Assembly (NCBI GenBank): GCA_022385805.1
Contig: MU277673.1
Coordinates: forward strand, 616,511-680,510
Direction of reading: 5' to 3'
DNA from: Pilatotrama ljubarskyi
Lineage: Eukaryota; Basidiomycota; Agaricomycetes; Polyporales; Polyporaceae
Length of the DNA stretch: 64,000 nt
Position 1 is the stretch's first letter, and the number at the start of each line of letters is the position of its first letter. Both the position numbers and the translations under genes were made by a program. This document shows, piece after piece, positions 50,278 through 62,336 of the stretch. The notes beneath the pieces are model-generated. The model was not told the origin of the DNA. It was given only the letters and a program-made list of their open reading frames with translations, and did not search any database.

Positions 50278-53079
50278 TCACTCGATCACCCAGCGCCGAC
50301 TCTTCTGCGAGCTCGAGCTCTGGACGGACGACTGGCTGTGCTGGCTGCTCCTGCTGGTCTGGCGGTAGAGCGGCGGCGGCGAGTCCGAGCGCATCGTGTT
50401 CCCGTCCGTCGGCGTGTCGAACGGGTTCCCGCCGCTGCCCGACGACGCCTGGGACGACGCGGCGTAGAAGCGCGGGCCCATCTGGCGCGGGGCGAAGCGC
50501 ATCTGCGAGGGCGGGGGCACCTCCTGTCCGGAGCCGAAGGCGACGGAGAAGGTCGGGATGGGAAGGTCGTTCGACGGGAAGGCGACCTTCTCCGAGTCGG
50601 ACTTCTCGCCCGGCGTTCTGTAGTCATCGTCTGCCAGCTCCTCTTGCGCGTTCACTACCACGCGGTGTTAGCCTCTCGTACCTACGGAACGAGTACAACG
50701 GGGATACGTACGGTAGCGCGTGAGGCCCTTGCCGAAGTTGATACGGCAGACGATACCGAGGATGAGCGTGACGACCGTGAGGAGCACCGCCGCCGTCGTC
50801 ATCAGGCTGAAGAACAGCCAGGTGACGTACGTCCAGCGGAAGGTCGCCGCGATGAACATGGACGCCCACCCGGCAAGCAGGAGGCCCGCGACGCCGAGGA
50901 AGATCGTCATCGGGATCCTGAGCTCCCTGCGGACGGAGATCCACCCCGTCGACAGCCAGGGGATCAACAGCTGCGTCGACACGCTACCAGTCAGACTCTC
51001 ATTCACGGGTATAGAAGGAGGGGGAGGGACGTACGACGAGGACGGTAATCATGACGGCCTTGAAGAACGTGGGCTTCATTGTGAGGCGACCGATGTTCCC
51101 GTTGTAGACCTGGTCGATCCAGAGCGCGGCGGACGCGCCGACGAAGAAGAGCGCGAGCTGAATAGCGATCGAAAGCATGAGCACCAGGTTGTACACCCGG
51201 TTTATGACGCGTGACGCGCCGACGCGCTTGAACGTCTGCCAGCCGAACGACTGCACAACGTGTCAATATCGGCACAGTCACTTATCCGAAGGTCAGAAAG
51301 CGGCGCGTACCTTCATGAGCCGCCAGCTGAGGAAAGCCGAGACGAGGAGCGCGAAGCAGTTGAGCGCCAAGCTCGGGATCTCCGCGTTCGAGCGCGCCTT
51401 CCAGTAGTCGGGCAGGAGGTTGACGCCGCACGCGCCATTCGTTGTGAGCGTCGTGAACTTGCGGTGGAAGGCTTCCGTGTTGAACTGCGCGAGCTCCGTC
51501 AGTCGTGCTGTGGCACATGGTATGCGGGAAGAGACTCACGATCTGGAAGCCGCCCCAGGCCGTGGCGAGGATGTGCGTGAGGAGGGACGCAACACTGTCC
51601 ATCGACGGATGAGCGTTTCTGACTCGCCCGAATGCGATGGGATGAGCTTACACATGAGGAATGGACTCGTTCAAGAGCGCGACGAGCGACATGCCGAGCA
51701 GCCAGATTTGGAACGCAATGAAAGCGATGTCCTCGCGCTTCGTGTTCTCCACGCTACACAAAACCCGAGCGCTCAGCCATCTGTACTCTCCTACGCAGAC
51801 ACACCACTCACTTGTCGACAGGCCAGTTGAGCGTGTACAAGCACTTCCGGGGCAGAGTGGTCTCGAAGATGCCGTCGAGGCCGTTGAGGTTGACCCGCGC
51901 GGTGCCGTTCAACGCGAGACGGATCTGCGTCTCCTTGAGGACAGAAGACCGACGGCTGAGGACCTGCATGGACAGGTCAGCGATCGGTGGCATAATGACC
52001 TACACTTGAGCATTACCTCTGCATCCTCGTGACCGTCCTCTTCATGGAAAACGACGACGTTCAGTCCCGGGAGAGCATCCTCGAAGAGGTGGAGATGATC
52101 CTCATCCTCTTCCTCGCCGTCTTCAGACTTGGAGTCGGAGTCGTCACCCTCATCATCACTCCCTTCCTCGCTATCGTCGTTCTCGTCGTCGTCGTCATCA
52201 TCATCGTCATCATCGACCTCCGGCTTAGCAGAGGCGGAAGCGGTCGGGGCAGACCCGACGCGGACGGTGACAGTGAGAGTACGAGTGGCGTCAGACGTGA
52301 GCGCGACGCTGGAGGTGGCTGTTACAGAGGATGTCCGGGTGATAGTGGCAGCGGACAGAGAGGAAGACTCCTTAGCAGATGAGGAGGTACGGGCGGACGA
52401 GGTGGACGATGAAGGAGCGGAAGATGAAAGAGCGGACGAGGTAGCGGAAGAGACAGCAGCGGACAGAGTGACGCTCAGAGAGGACGAGGATGACGCGAGA
52501 GAAGAGGAAGTAGCGACCGCACTAGAGGACACGACACTGGAAGACAGCCCAGACGCGGCAGCGTAGTTCTGGCCGCTCGCGAGCGTCATGTTGGCCTTTG
52601 TATGACCATCCCAGACGACGGTGCACGAGCTTGCGTCGAGGTTCCGCGGCACGGTCTCGCACATGCGGAGGTCTACGTTGTAGACGGCGAACCCGGGGTC
52701 GGTCGCGTTCCCCTGCTGGACGAGCCCATAGAGGAACGTCGCGGCTTGCGCGTTGGCGATGAAGGCCTGCACCTGAAAGATGACCTGGACAATGCAATGA
52801 AGGACGGAGAAAATGAAGTAGATCTTCGTGAGCCGGGAGAAAGTGACGCGCTCCCACTGTGTGACAATGCCCGAGTTCAGCAAACGGTCCCGCTAATGCG
52901 CCACTGACGATCGCGCTGCGACTGGGGCTATGGCGGTTATGCCAGAGTTCGAACGGGATTTACCTCCTCCCCTTCGGGTGGCAATGACCGCCTAACCGCA
53001 GTGCGCAGCAGCGTTAATCACTCACAAAAAGCTTCACACCAGCGACGACCGGAAAGCGGCGAGCATTGGACCACTGCAT
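50278..53079 (-). CDS. Unrecognised multi-spanning membrane protein with Ser-rich, acidic loop
   Basis: I do not recognise the family. Exon 1 (ATG at 53079) reads MQWSNARRFPVVAGVKLF, splicing by GTGAGT..CATTAG to RDRLLNSGIVTQWERVTF. A first membrane segment follows (IYFIFSVLHCIVQVIFQVQA). Then comes a long loop with a Cys pair (MCETVPRNLDASSC), about 100 Ser/Thr/Ala-rich residues and a run of ten Asp in a strongly acidic stretch. Seven further hydrophobic segments follow: IAFIAFQIWLLGMSLVALL, SLLTHILATAWGG, LALNCFALLVSAFLSW, LVLMLSIAIQLALFFVGASA, AVMITVLVLLIPWL, IFLGVAGLLLAGWASMFIAA and LFFSLMTTAAVLLTVVTLIL. The C-terminal tail of about 120 residues is Ser/Pro-rich and probably cytosolic. One plus seven spans with a glycosylatable loop suggests a surface sensor or receptor-like protein, but this is inference. 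Around 790 aa. Confidence 0.72.
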
Positions 53080-54245
53080 GATGGCAGACTCTGCGAGGAC
53101 GAGAAGCGCGTTCAGTGGCGTGATACCTCAAACGAGAGGCCGAAGCGACTTCACCGGGTTCAGGCTTGGTCGGCGAGGAAAACCTTGGCAGAAGATCGAG
53201 ATGCCGCTAGGGCAAGGAAAGCGACGTGAAGCCCAGCCAGTGCAACTTCAACGGTTAGTGAAAGGGAAGCGTGAACGGTTGCAACTGCGGTCCCGCCCGC
53301 TGGCTGCAATCTTCAGAGGTTTTGGGAGAAGGAGGGAGGGGGGAGAGGGAGGGTGGTGGTCGGAACGAAGAGGTCCTGACGCTGGGTGCGTGCGAGGGAG
53401 ATTGGCCATGGCTACCGCGTTCATGCACCCGAGGGCCGCATCCCTCCTTCCCCGGCGTCTATCATCGCCAGTCCGTAGCAACCACCTCCGCAAACACTGT
53501 CACTACTCCCCGTCTAATCAGTTCCTCAGCTCCAGGAAATATCCAGGGGGCTGCCCGCCAAAAGGCCTCGAAAGCACCGTAAAATACCACAAGCTACCGA
53601 GAAACCGACGCGGCACATATCCGGGTCCACTACAGAAATATCTCGCTGGATGACAGCTGATAGTACTCGCCAATGTCGTGCTTGCGCAGGAAAGATAGCG
53701 GCTATGCGCCTCGACGTGCACGGCCCAGTGCACCAGGGATGGTCGTAACTCCAGCTCGTGGTCGAGGTCGGTCGTCGTCGGTCGAACTACAGCAGTGCTG
53801 CGCGCGCAAGTCGCCGGCCGCTTCTGCCACAGCTGTTGACAACCGCTGACAATCCCTGGACTTCGCCGAAGCCTGTCTATTGTGGCCATGCTCAACTTGG
53901 TGCGCGTGCTGCACTGGCCTCAGGCCATTCCTTGCTGCATTCGAGTTCGTTCCTTGCGTACCGACAGAACATCCGGTCAGTCGCTCATACACGAGATCAC
54001 AGTCGTATGATGACGTCGTTGTCGACCCAGGTGGCAGCGCAAAAACAACCCTGTATCTCTCAACTTGATCTCTCATTTCTTGGGCATAACATGCAGCGCA
54101 GTATTGTCGCCTCCACGAGGCATATCTGCCGTGGTGTCTCTGTGAAAAGCTTCGAGTCGCTGTGAAAGTACGGCTGCTTGAGAAATGATTTACACACGTC
54201 AGAAAGGCTACAAGCTACAGTCTTACCCACTGCCAAAGAAATGAG
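53080..54245. other. 1.2-kb region between TFIIIC subunit and membrane protein; no gene seen
   Basis: Upstream region of the membrane protein gene and 3' flank of the TFIIIC gene. One + strand open frame (53066-53653) runs through it but has a Arg/Gly-rich composition and no resemblance to a known protein. A G-quadruplex-type run is listed separately. Confidence 0.45.
53334..53353 (+). other. G-quadruplex-type G runs
   Basis: Four runs of three or more G separated by loops of 1, 3 and 1 nt (GGG-A-GGGGGG-AGA-GGG-A-GGG). They sit on the template strand about 255 nt upstream of the membrane protein start codon. A role is not shown by the sequence. Confidence 0.5.
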
Positions 54246-57200
54246 CTACACCTGGTACCACCGTCTCCCACCAGTCGTCAGGAACCAGAACGTCGCCCTC
54301 TCCTCCCTATCGTCCGCGGGCCCGATCTCCAGTATGGGCCCGACCGCATCAAACCTCGGCGTGATGTACCCCTCCTCCTGCAACGTCTGCAGCACCTCGC
54401 ACACCTCTTGGCGGTCGTACACCGATCGCAGCCGCCACCTAATCTCCGCCTGCAGGTTCCCAACGTCAGCAAGCCCATCTCCAAGTCCTGGCAGCAAGCC
54501 AAGAACGCTCCGCGCAGTGCGTCAGGCTCACCTGTGAGATACCCGGGCGGAGAAGAACCAGGCTTAGCGCCGCGTGCATCGCGGCCTCCCAGACCTCGTG
54601 CAGCTTCCGGCCGTAGATGTCTAGCCACCGTCGCGGGAATAGCATCGTCTTCCTCTCTGTGTTCGCACCCTCGGGATGGGCATCCTCCGCGTCGGGCACA
54701 GTGACCGTCCAAGGCCGGATGTGCGCGGCCGCGACGAGCACGATCGCAGCGTACCCGGTCCAGTACGCGACTGGGACGTCAGCGGCGGTGTCTGTCATGC
54801 GCTGGATGACAGATCGGACCGCTTCTGCTGGGAATGGCTCCAGATGGACCTGTCGCAAGCGCGTGTGAGGTCAACAGTCGTTCGGCGTGTAGCATGGCGC
54901 GGGGGCTGTCCTGCGGTACTTACGAGTATCTGCTCCTTCGTGAGGCCGGTAGACCCGGCGTTGCGCAGCACCTCCAGAATCTTCTCAGCCACAATGCGCT
55001 TTTCTTCGCTGAGGTCGCGGAGAAGTGCCCTTTCCGCGTTCGCGAGACAGGCTTGGCAGTCGACCAAGCCCTCTGTGACGCGCCGGCAGAACGCAAGTTC
55101 GCCGTCTGCCCTCCTGCCATGCTCCCGGGCCTGGGAGGGTACGTCGTCCACCTCCATGGCGAGACTAACAGGGTCCGTGGCTTCTGTGGGTAGCTCGGGT
55201 ACGGGCGGTTCGGGCTCGGGCTCAGGAACGAGCCCCGCGATGTCGAGGTAGCGCACGCGGATGTCGGTCTCGATGTCATCATCATCTGCAGAATCCGGTC
55301 GGGTGAAGAAGAAGGAGCAGCAAAAGCGGTGTCAGCATCGGTATCAGCGCAACGCAAATATGGGCGCAAATCTGCCCAGAAGCGGATGGGGATGATGGGG
55401 ATGATGGGGAGGAGGAATAGAAGGCTGACCTGCTTTCTTGCTGTTCCAGTCAATGATGGCGCGCATCGAGCGCGGATGGGAGGTGTCGACCTCGAATTGG
55501 ACCTGGAGACGTGCGCGCGAGCTGCCTGTCAGGATCCGGACTGCGGCGTCGCAGGAGGAAGGGCTTGCCTTGTTCTCCGACGCGAGCTCGATGAGGAAGG
55601 CTACGTCCCCGTCGCTCGCGAGGAGCGACCACTCCTGCCACTGGAACGAGTCTTCCTGCTGGCTGAGCAGCTCTTCCAGCGCGGATGCGTCTTGGTACAC
55701 CTCCTTCGGGAGCTGTCCGCCCAGCGCGTTCAAGTTGCTTCACGGTGTGGAATGAGCATCATGCGTGGTTCACGGATCTGCGTCTACAACTCACTTGTCC
55801 GAGATCTTGAGCGTGCGCCCGGGCTTTGACTTCGCGGGGTCTCTGACGGTCTTCGCGAGCACGCCGCGATTGAGCAGCTCGGTCGTCGCTATCCGTACCG
55901 GCTCCTCGCCGACGCCCTTTAGCAGCTGCGACGCCACCTCGGGGTCGTACGTCTCGTTCGGATTACCTAGCGCCATCTAAACCGCACTCGCTGTCAATAT
56001 CCGTGTGTGCGAAATGCAATGGCGACAACGCACCTTCACGGCTGCATCCGCGACTTGGAGGAACTCGGACTCGTACGAACTCGTGGGCGGCATTTCCCCG
56101 ACTTCCACTGTGAAGGCGTGTTGTGCGAATTGCTTCTCGCGGCCTTCCTCGGCGACGACGCTCCACATGAAGTCCCAGGGAGGCGCAGCGGGCACCTTCT
56201 CCACTATGTCGTAGGTACGCTCGAGCTCTTCGACCGACGACGGGAGAACGGTCTTCTGGCCGTCTTGTACTTCGACGAAACCGACGCGTCTTTCCGAACA
56301 ACGTTAAGCATCCCCGTGGAGAAGAGCGGCTATATAAGCTTACATGGCGTTCTTGTCGATGTGCTTTCGCAAGAATTTGACGTGAGTCGCAAGGTCGAAG
56401 TTGCTCGCGCTCTCCGGGTCCGGATCGGGCAGGACGTCTGTCCCTCTATGCTGTACCCACAGCTCATACCATTTATCCTCCAGGCGAGAAAGGTACGTAT
56501 CCGTGCCCGGAGTTTCTTTGAGGTGCACGAGCCGCTGGCGGACAGAGTTCCTAGGGACGGCAGGGAACACCTGCTCTAATGCACCCCAATCCAGACGTGT
56601 CCCGCCTCGACACCGCGCTTTGATGATCACGGATGCGTCGCGCACAAGCTCGTCGTATTCTCGGTTCCATAGGAAGCGGTGCCGCCGAGGGGTCTGGCCG
56701 GATACGCCTGCCCATAATTCCTTCAGCATCGACCGTCAAGCGAAGGTATTTTGCATTCCTTACCTGTGTCTTTCTCCTTGCCCTTCTTCGACTTCTTGAT
56801 ACGTGCCTCCTGTTCTGCACGAGGTCCTTGAGCCGCAATGAGCTCGTCCACGTCCTTCTCTTGCGTGGCTGTGACCACCGGGGTCGGGAGGACAGGTTTC
56901 GCCATGGGCATCGGCGGCAACACGGACGTCTGAGCCGGAAGAAGTTTCTCGGCGACCATGTCCGCCTCGCGGATGGCCTCAGCAATTCGCCCCTCCCACT
57001 TCTCGCTTGGCTTCCCGGCGCCCTGAACGAACTTCGTCTTCAGCCTCTGAATACGCTGCGCCGCGGATGACCTGAGCTCCCCAGGGTGCACGCGACGGAG
57101 CATCTCTTCCCAGTCACGCTCGCGCTGTTCCTTGGCCTCGGCAGCGCGCCGGGCGAGCACAGCACCCGCGTCCTCGCCCGCCTTCTGCTTGCCCTTCGAG

Positions 57201-60200
57201 ATCCGCGTCTCGACCTTCTTCAGGTCCCGCAGGTGCTTCTTGCGTGCTTTTGCGAAGTAGTTGACTATCACGTCCTTGGATGCGCTGATGACCCAGGAGA
57301 GGCGGTTGAGCTGCGCCTCTCCGCCGTCTTCGTCTTCCAGTGGGGTGTGCCCGGTAGCCGGGTCGATGTACCGCCGCAGGTACTCGGTCTGGTACCACGA
57401 GAGGTTGTAGGTCGCGCTCCAAGAGATCGGACGTCGGAGAGTCTTGGCTACGACAGTGACGTCCTCGGGAGCGTCCTCGGCTGGGGGCGGGACAGCACCC
57501 AAGATCCCTTCAGCAAAGGCAACGTCGACGCTAACTCTTTCTAGGTCGCTCCAATAGGCAGCAGTCTGCTCGCTTGTGGAGAGTGTGGCGACTTTCCATA
57601 TAGGAGGGAGACCGTGCGGGAGCGCCCAGAGACGGATGGGGGCGATATCATTGAATCGCCAGTACATCGGAGCAGTCGAGGGCGTGTACGGTCCTGGAGG
57701 GGCGATGTCGAACGTGGCCGGGTGGTCGGACACAGATATGCAGGTGATGGCGGGGTTCGGAGACTCGGAAGGGACCAAGGGCGTTACCAGATCGAGGACG
57801 CGTAGCATGTCAAGCAAAGAGAGCAATCGAGCGCGAGACCTCGATTGAGCGGGTGCGAGAGCACTGCGTAGGCTGTCGGTCAGTTCTTGTACTGGCATAG
57901 CCTGACCCTCAGGCGATTGCAAGAGTTGACCGAGTTCATCGTTTGGCTGAGTAACCGCGACCAAGGAGCAGTACGCCGACACGGAGATGTCGGTATGGTA
58001 GTATGCGAAGTTGACGATCCGACTATCAGGTGAGACGATCTGAGAAGAGGCAGAGCCCTTCTCGAGGACGTCAACAGTGAGCATGTGGAGAGCCCTGGCC
58101 CGCGCTGCCTTTCCTACGATGTATCCGTACAGCTGAGCAACCGTGTTCTTTTCCGTCAGCAGAGTATCGCGGATCGCCTGGTCGTCGCGGGAAAAGAGTT
58201 CCGTCGCGCGAACTTCAAGCTGCACCTGGTCGTCAGTATGCTTCAGGCTCATTGACGGACGTGCTTTGATCTTGGCCTTGTCCCGTCCGCCACCGTACGC
58301 TAGCGGCTCATCCAGGGTCTTGAGGTTTGGCGCGTAGATAGGCTGAACGCTCTCGCTCAGGTTGGCCAGGAACCCACTCAGTGCCTCAGGAGACGTCTCC
58401 GGGAGGTAAACAATGCGGACAGAGCGAGTGCTTCCAGTCGGGTTAGGCACCATCGTAGTCATAACCTTGACCTTGCCTTTGGTGTCCAGGGCGGCCAGCG
58501 TCGCTTCCAGCGTCCGCTTGTCGATCCTCGTCCCGGGCCGCGTGCTGGCCACCTCCCCAGCTCTCGTAATAGTATCCACGAGTGCAGCGTGAGCCTCATA
58601 GAACTCCTTGCAGCTGGTGTTCATGATCCCTCCCGCTTCGGCGAGCAGTCGAAGGAGCTCGTTCTCGCGGCGGGATTGTGAGATATTGCCCTTCGAGCGG
58701 AATCTGCTCCCATCGGCCTGGGTGGACTTGGTTCGCTTTGCTTGCGACTGAGAAGACGGCGTCTCCGGTTGGTCTCTCTTCTTCGAGATCCCTTGGCTGA
58801 TACTCGAGCCAACCTGCAGAGCTTCCGGCTCCGGCGTCTGAGGGCGATGTCAGTGCCATCAGAGTAAGTTCCCTTTGTGTCCACGTACCATAGTGATCAA
58901 AAAGTCGCTCTTCAGCCTGGGATCAATAGGAATGTCCTGAGGAGTCTGGTTCGCAGCAGGTCCCGCAATGGCCTCTGGTTCAGCTCGAGGTAGGACATCG
59001 CCAGTCACAGTAGAGCTGTGTGCGATCTGCGTATTGGCCGTGGGAACGTCTTCGGTGGAAGGAGCAGGAGTGGTAGAGTTTTCGGCGACCAGTGCGGTAT
59101 CAATGCCAGATTGAGGGGCATCTTGGGCCTCCGTCGCAGGCTCAGGCTTGGATGGCGCAGCAGCAGTAGCAGAAGACTGCTCACGACGCGGGCGCCGCGC
59201 GCTCCTGGTGGGTGATATAGACTCCCCGCGTTTCCGCACCTTCGGGGCTCTTGTCGAGCGGCGCAGAGCACTGGTTGTACTCTCAGAAGCATTGGTTGCG
59301 ACGACGGCTTGAGACGTGCTTTCCGATGCCGACGCGGCCGTGGGGGAGGGATTAAAGGGCGGAGCCTCTGAGGCACCCAGTTCGCCATCATCGGCTGGCC
59401 TGCTAGCCGGAGTCGGCGAGGATGCGCGGATGGGAGAGGTGGGAATGGCAGACAGCGGCGAGGACGGTGTGATGTGCATTTGGAGCGGGTCTCTTGGCTG
59501 CACGCCATCAATAGCATTCGGAGGCTCAGGCGCGGATTCCCCAGGCGCTGGTCCAAAGACGTCCTCCTCAGTGGGTACGGTGGATTTCTTGGCAGCTCGC
59601 CCGCGCCGTTTAGGCGCAGGAGCCTGCGAGGAAGGCCCCGCGACGCTCGCCGTATCTCCCTCGTCCTCGTTCGTGTCCGCAGTACGCGCGAAGGGACGCC
59701 CTCGTTTGCGCTTCACCGTCGCAGGGGTTGGTGCAGCAGACCCAGCCTCGCCGGTTGCGGGTTGCGCCTGCTTCGGAGGGCGACCCCTCCTCTTCTTAGG
59801 TGGTGGCTCTTCGGCGCCGTCGCCAGCGGCGGCGGCAGCCGTGCCAGCCTCGTCGCCCTCCGTAGCGTCCTCCCGCTTCCGCTTCTTACCCTTCGCGGTC
59901 GAGGCAGGTGTCCCATCCGCGGCCACCGATTTGCGCGGCCGGCCCTTCTTCACGGACCCATCCGGCAAGATGGGGTTGACGCGTTTCTTCCCCTTGCCCT
60001 TCGCCGGCCCTTCGCGCTTCGTGAGGGTGAGCGAATTGACATGCCTCGTAAGCTGTTCCTCGTCTTCGTAGAACGCGCCTGCTTCGACAGGGAGGAACCC
60101 GCCGACGCTCGACATGTCGACGTCGCGGTACCTGCGGTCCTCGAAGCCCTCTTTGTCTGCAAGGGCGAGGTAATGCGCAACGGTGTGGTACTTGTATCGA

Positions 60201-61979
60201 CGCTCGCGCCCGTGCGACTCCGCGAGCTGGGCGATGCCGAGGTCCGCGAGGTGTGCGGGCGGGGGGTCCTTCTCGAGCCGGTTGAGCAGCAGGTCGACGG
60301 TGCGCCGGTCGAAGTCGCCGAGTGCAGCGGAGATCTCGTTGAGCGTCATGCCTTTTGTCCCTGCTTCGGCGAGGAGATCGATCATCTGCCGGTGTAGAGA
60401 GACGTTCGCCTTCAGCCCTGTATAGTCGTCGTCATGAACCGCTTCCACCTCTGTCAGGGGTTTAGCCTGCGGCCTAGGGGCATGCATCAAGATAGCAAAC
60501 CTTCAAAGTCATCGTCCGCCACGACCTCGCCCTGAGACTGCGACCGCTCATCCTCGGTGATGAGCCGAATGCACTGCACCCTTCTGTCGGGGTAACGCTT
60601 CCTATCTGCATGCGGAACCTGGACTTTCTCAATCACGCCCTGCTCCATGAGCTCGCGGAGGCGCGTGCGGAAGAACCTGCGGTCCGTCCTCGTCGGGTTC
60701 ACGAAGCCCTGCATCATCCCAGTCAAAGAGCCGGCTATATGCGGGAGGTACCGGAGCAGCTTACGATTTTGACCATGATATTGCTCGATGTGTGCATATA
60801 ATGTGGGCAGTTCTTCAGCAGCTTCGTCAGGCGCGACTTGAGGAGGGGCATGCTGGAGAGGTGGCGCGAGTCGATCGGGTCAAAGTGCACGGGCTCGAAG
60901 GGCTTTGTCTCATCCTGGTCGATCTCGTCATCGGAGGGAGCCTCCTTGTCTCCGTCCTTCTCCTCAGAGACCGCCTTCTTCTCCTCTTCCGCGACCTGCT
61001 GCCATATGGGGCTGCGTTCGTAAAAGTACTTGTGCACGCAGAGATTGGTGCTAATGCCCGGACGGCGAAGCTTGACCCTATGTATGCGCTTGAGTGACAG
61101 ATCACATAGGAGGATCAGGCAGAATCGTACACTAGACCGAGCTCGACGAGCTGCTTGATGATGTAAAAGCACGTCTTCTGGTCGTATCCTGACTTCTTAC
61201 CCAGGTCGAGCACGCTCACGCCTTGCTCTCGCCCTCGCGTGATAATCTGAAGACCCGTATAGATCATCGGGGTCAATTTGGACGGCTGCAGCACAGCAGC
61301 AGGTTCAGTCTCCCAGTTTCATACCCGTACTGCGGGAGGACCTACCCGGATATGCGAGCCGGTGAGAGCAGCGAACGACGTCTCCGGGTCAACCGCGATC
61401 CTCAACCTATCCCCATACTCATTCCTGAGGTCTTCAAGTGGCCGGATGGTCGCATCCGGTATGACATCTAGGGCAGTCGCAGGCGCCGCCTCTTCGACCG
61501 CCTCCTCGCCCTTCGCCTTCGCCTTGCGCGCGGCGCTCGCCTGCGGGGCAATGTACACCTCCGTCGACACGCCATCCGGGACCGTCCCGACGCGCACGCC
61601 GGGCTGCTGCACGATCACGGACCAGACGAACGCGCAGAAGGCGTCGTCTACATTCTGCGTCCGTGCGCCGCTCGAGCTCGGGTGGGCGTAGAAGTCGACG
61701 ATGAAATCTCGCAAGCGGGAGACGTCGCACCCTGTAATGCAAACACCCCGTCAATGACACTGTTTGCGAACATGGACACAGAGGTTGGGAGGTCGAAAGA
61801 CGACTAGTGTCGTGAAAAAGTGGGACTGGCGAGGGTTCGAACCCCTGCACGAGCGCATCACGGACCACAAAGAATGTCGTGTCGGTCGCGACGATCACAT
61901 GAGGCGCAGAACGCGTTCACTCACCCAAGTCTCCGTCAAAGGACAGCTCGCGGAGGCAATGGCGGACGAGTTCGTCCAT
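54246..61979 (-). CDS. TFIIIC largest subunit, B-box-binding (TFC3/sfc3/GTF3C1 type)
   Basis: Transcription factor IIIC subunit that contacts the B box of tRNA genes. Exon 1 (ATG at 61979) encodes MDELVRHCLRELSFDGDLG and, after a 193-nt intron (61732-61924), continues CDVSRLRDFIVDFYAHPSSS. VDDAFCAFVWSVIVQQPGVR belongs to the same N-terminal block. Winged-helix units follow, as in LAEAGTKGMTLNEISAALGD with RTVDLLLNRLEKD. A low-complexity region of about 250 residues carries several AT-hook-like cores (KKRRGRPPKQ, KRKRGRPFA). Later segments such as EFYEAHAALVDTITRAGEVA, DKRTLEATLAALDTKGKVKV and SWSATYNLSWYQTEYLRRYI match fungal TFC3. The protein ends AVGPILEIGPADD and WYQV. Roughly 2,200 aa over 7.7 kb with many introns, so it is the longest gene here. 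The family is clear; individual exon joints in the middle are approximate. Confidence 0.92.
61732..61924 (-). other. Long first intron of TFIIIC gene containing a B-box sequence
   Basis: The intron is 193 nt, against 50-65 nt for most introns here. It holds GGGTTCGAACCC at 61833-61844, which fits the Pol III B-box consensus on both strands. On the minus strand it is followed by CGCCAGTCCCA and then a TTTTT run (61815-61819). That resembles the 3' end of a tRNA gene, but no matching 5' acceptor, D arm or anticodon arm is present. It could be a tRNA-derived fragment or a functional TFIIIC-binding site. Confidence 0.55.
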
Positions 61980-62336
61980 GGCGCCGTGTGCGGTGGCTCA
62001 ATGTTCTGAAGGAGAGTCTGCCCACTGGATATGGCGAAACCCGCGACGTAAGCCGCTCGTCTGACGGACCTTTTCGTATGTTCGAGTGGCCTGGCCGGTG
62101 CTTTTCAGAACGAGCCTCTCAGAAAGTCTGTTAGATGAGAAAAGTGGTCGAGGACAGGGAGCTCGACGCTCTGCGATCCCGCGGCGGCGCGTCGGGCACT
62201 TTCCGCATATGGCAACATGCCTGCCGTATCGATCTCCGGCGCCGGCCGGTTGGGACCGTCAGTGCCGGGCGTTTCGAACTGTCGAAGCCTTCTCGTTATG
62301 ATAGTCTGCGGGCCAGGCACTGAGAAGCCTGGCCTG
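61980..62336. other. Upstream region of TFIIIC gene; no gene seen
   Basis: Promoter side of the TFIIIC gene. Close to its right end a perfect hairpin lies at 62311-62334 (8-bp arms GGCCAGGC/GCCTGGCC, 8-nt loop), just outside the possible repeat element. No coding sequence seen. Confidence 0.4.

Noticed and set aside
52184..52216. Simple repeat (GTC/CAT-rich microsatellite)
   Set aside because: It encodes the poly-Asp run of the membrane protein within a continuous coding exon, so it is kept as part of the gene.
53066..53653. 195-codon + strand open frame in an intergenic region
   Set aside because: It overlaps the first exon and promoter of the divergent membrane protein gene, is Arg-rich, and has no recognisable domain.
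59474..60397. 307-codon + strand open frame
   Set aside because: Antisense to the low-complexity part of the TFIIIC subunit. The Arg/Leu-rich product matches no family.
61815..61924. Complete tRNA gene in the TFIIIC intron
   Set aside because: The T-arm-like sequence and T5 run are present, but no complementary 5' acceptor strand, D arm or anticodon arm can be found at the right distances on either strand.
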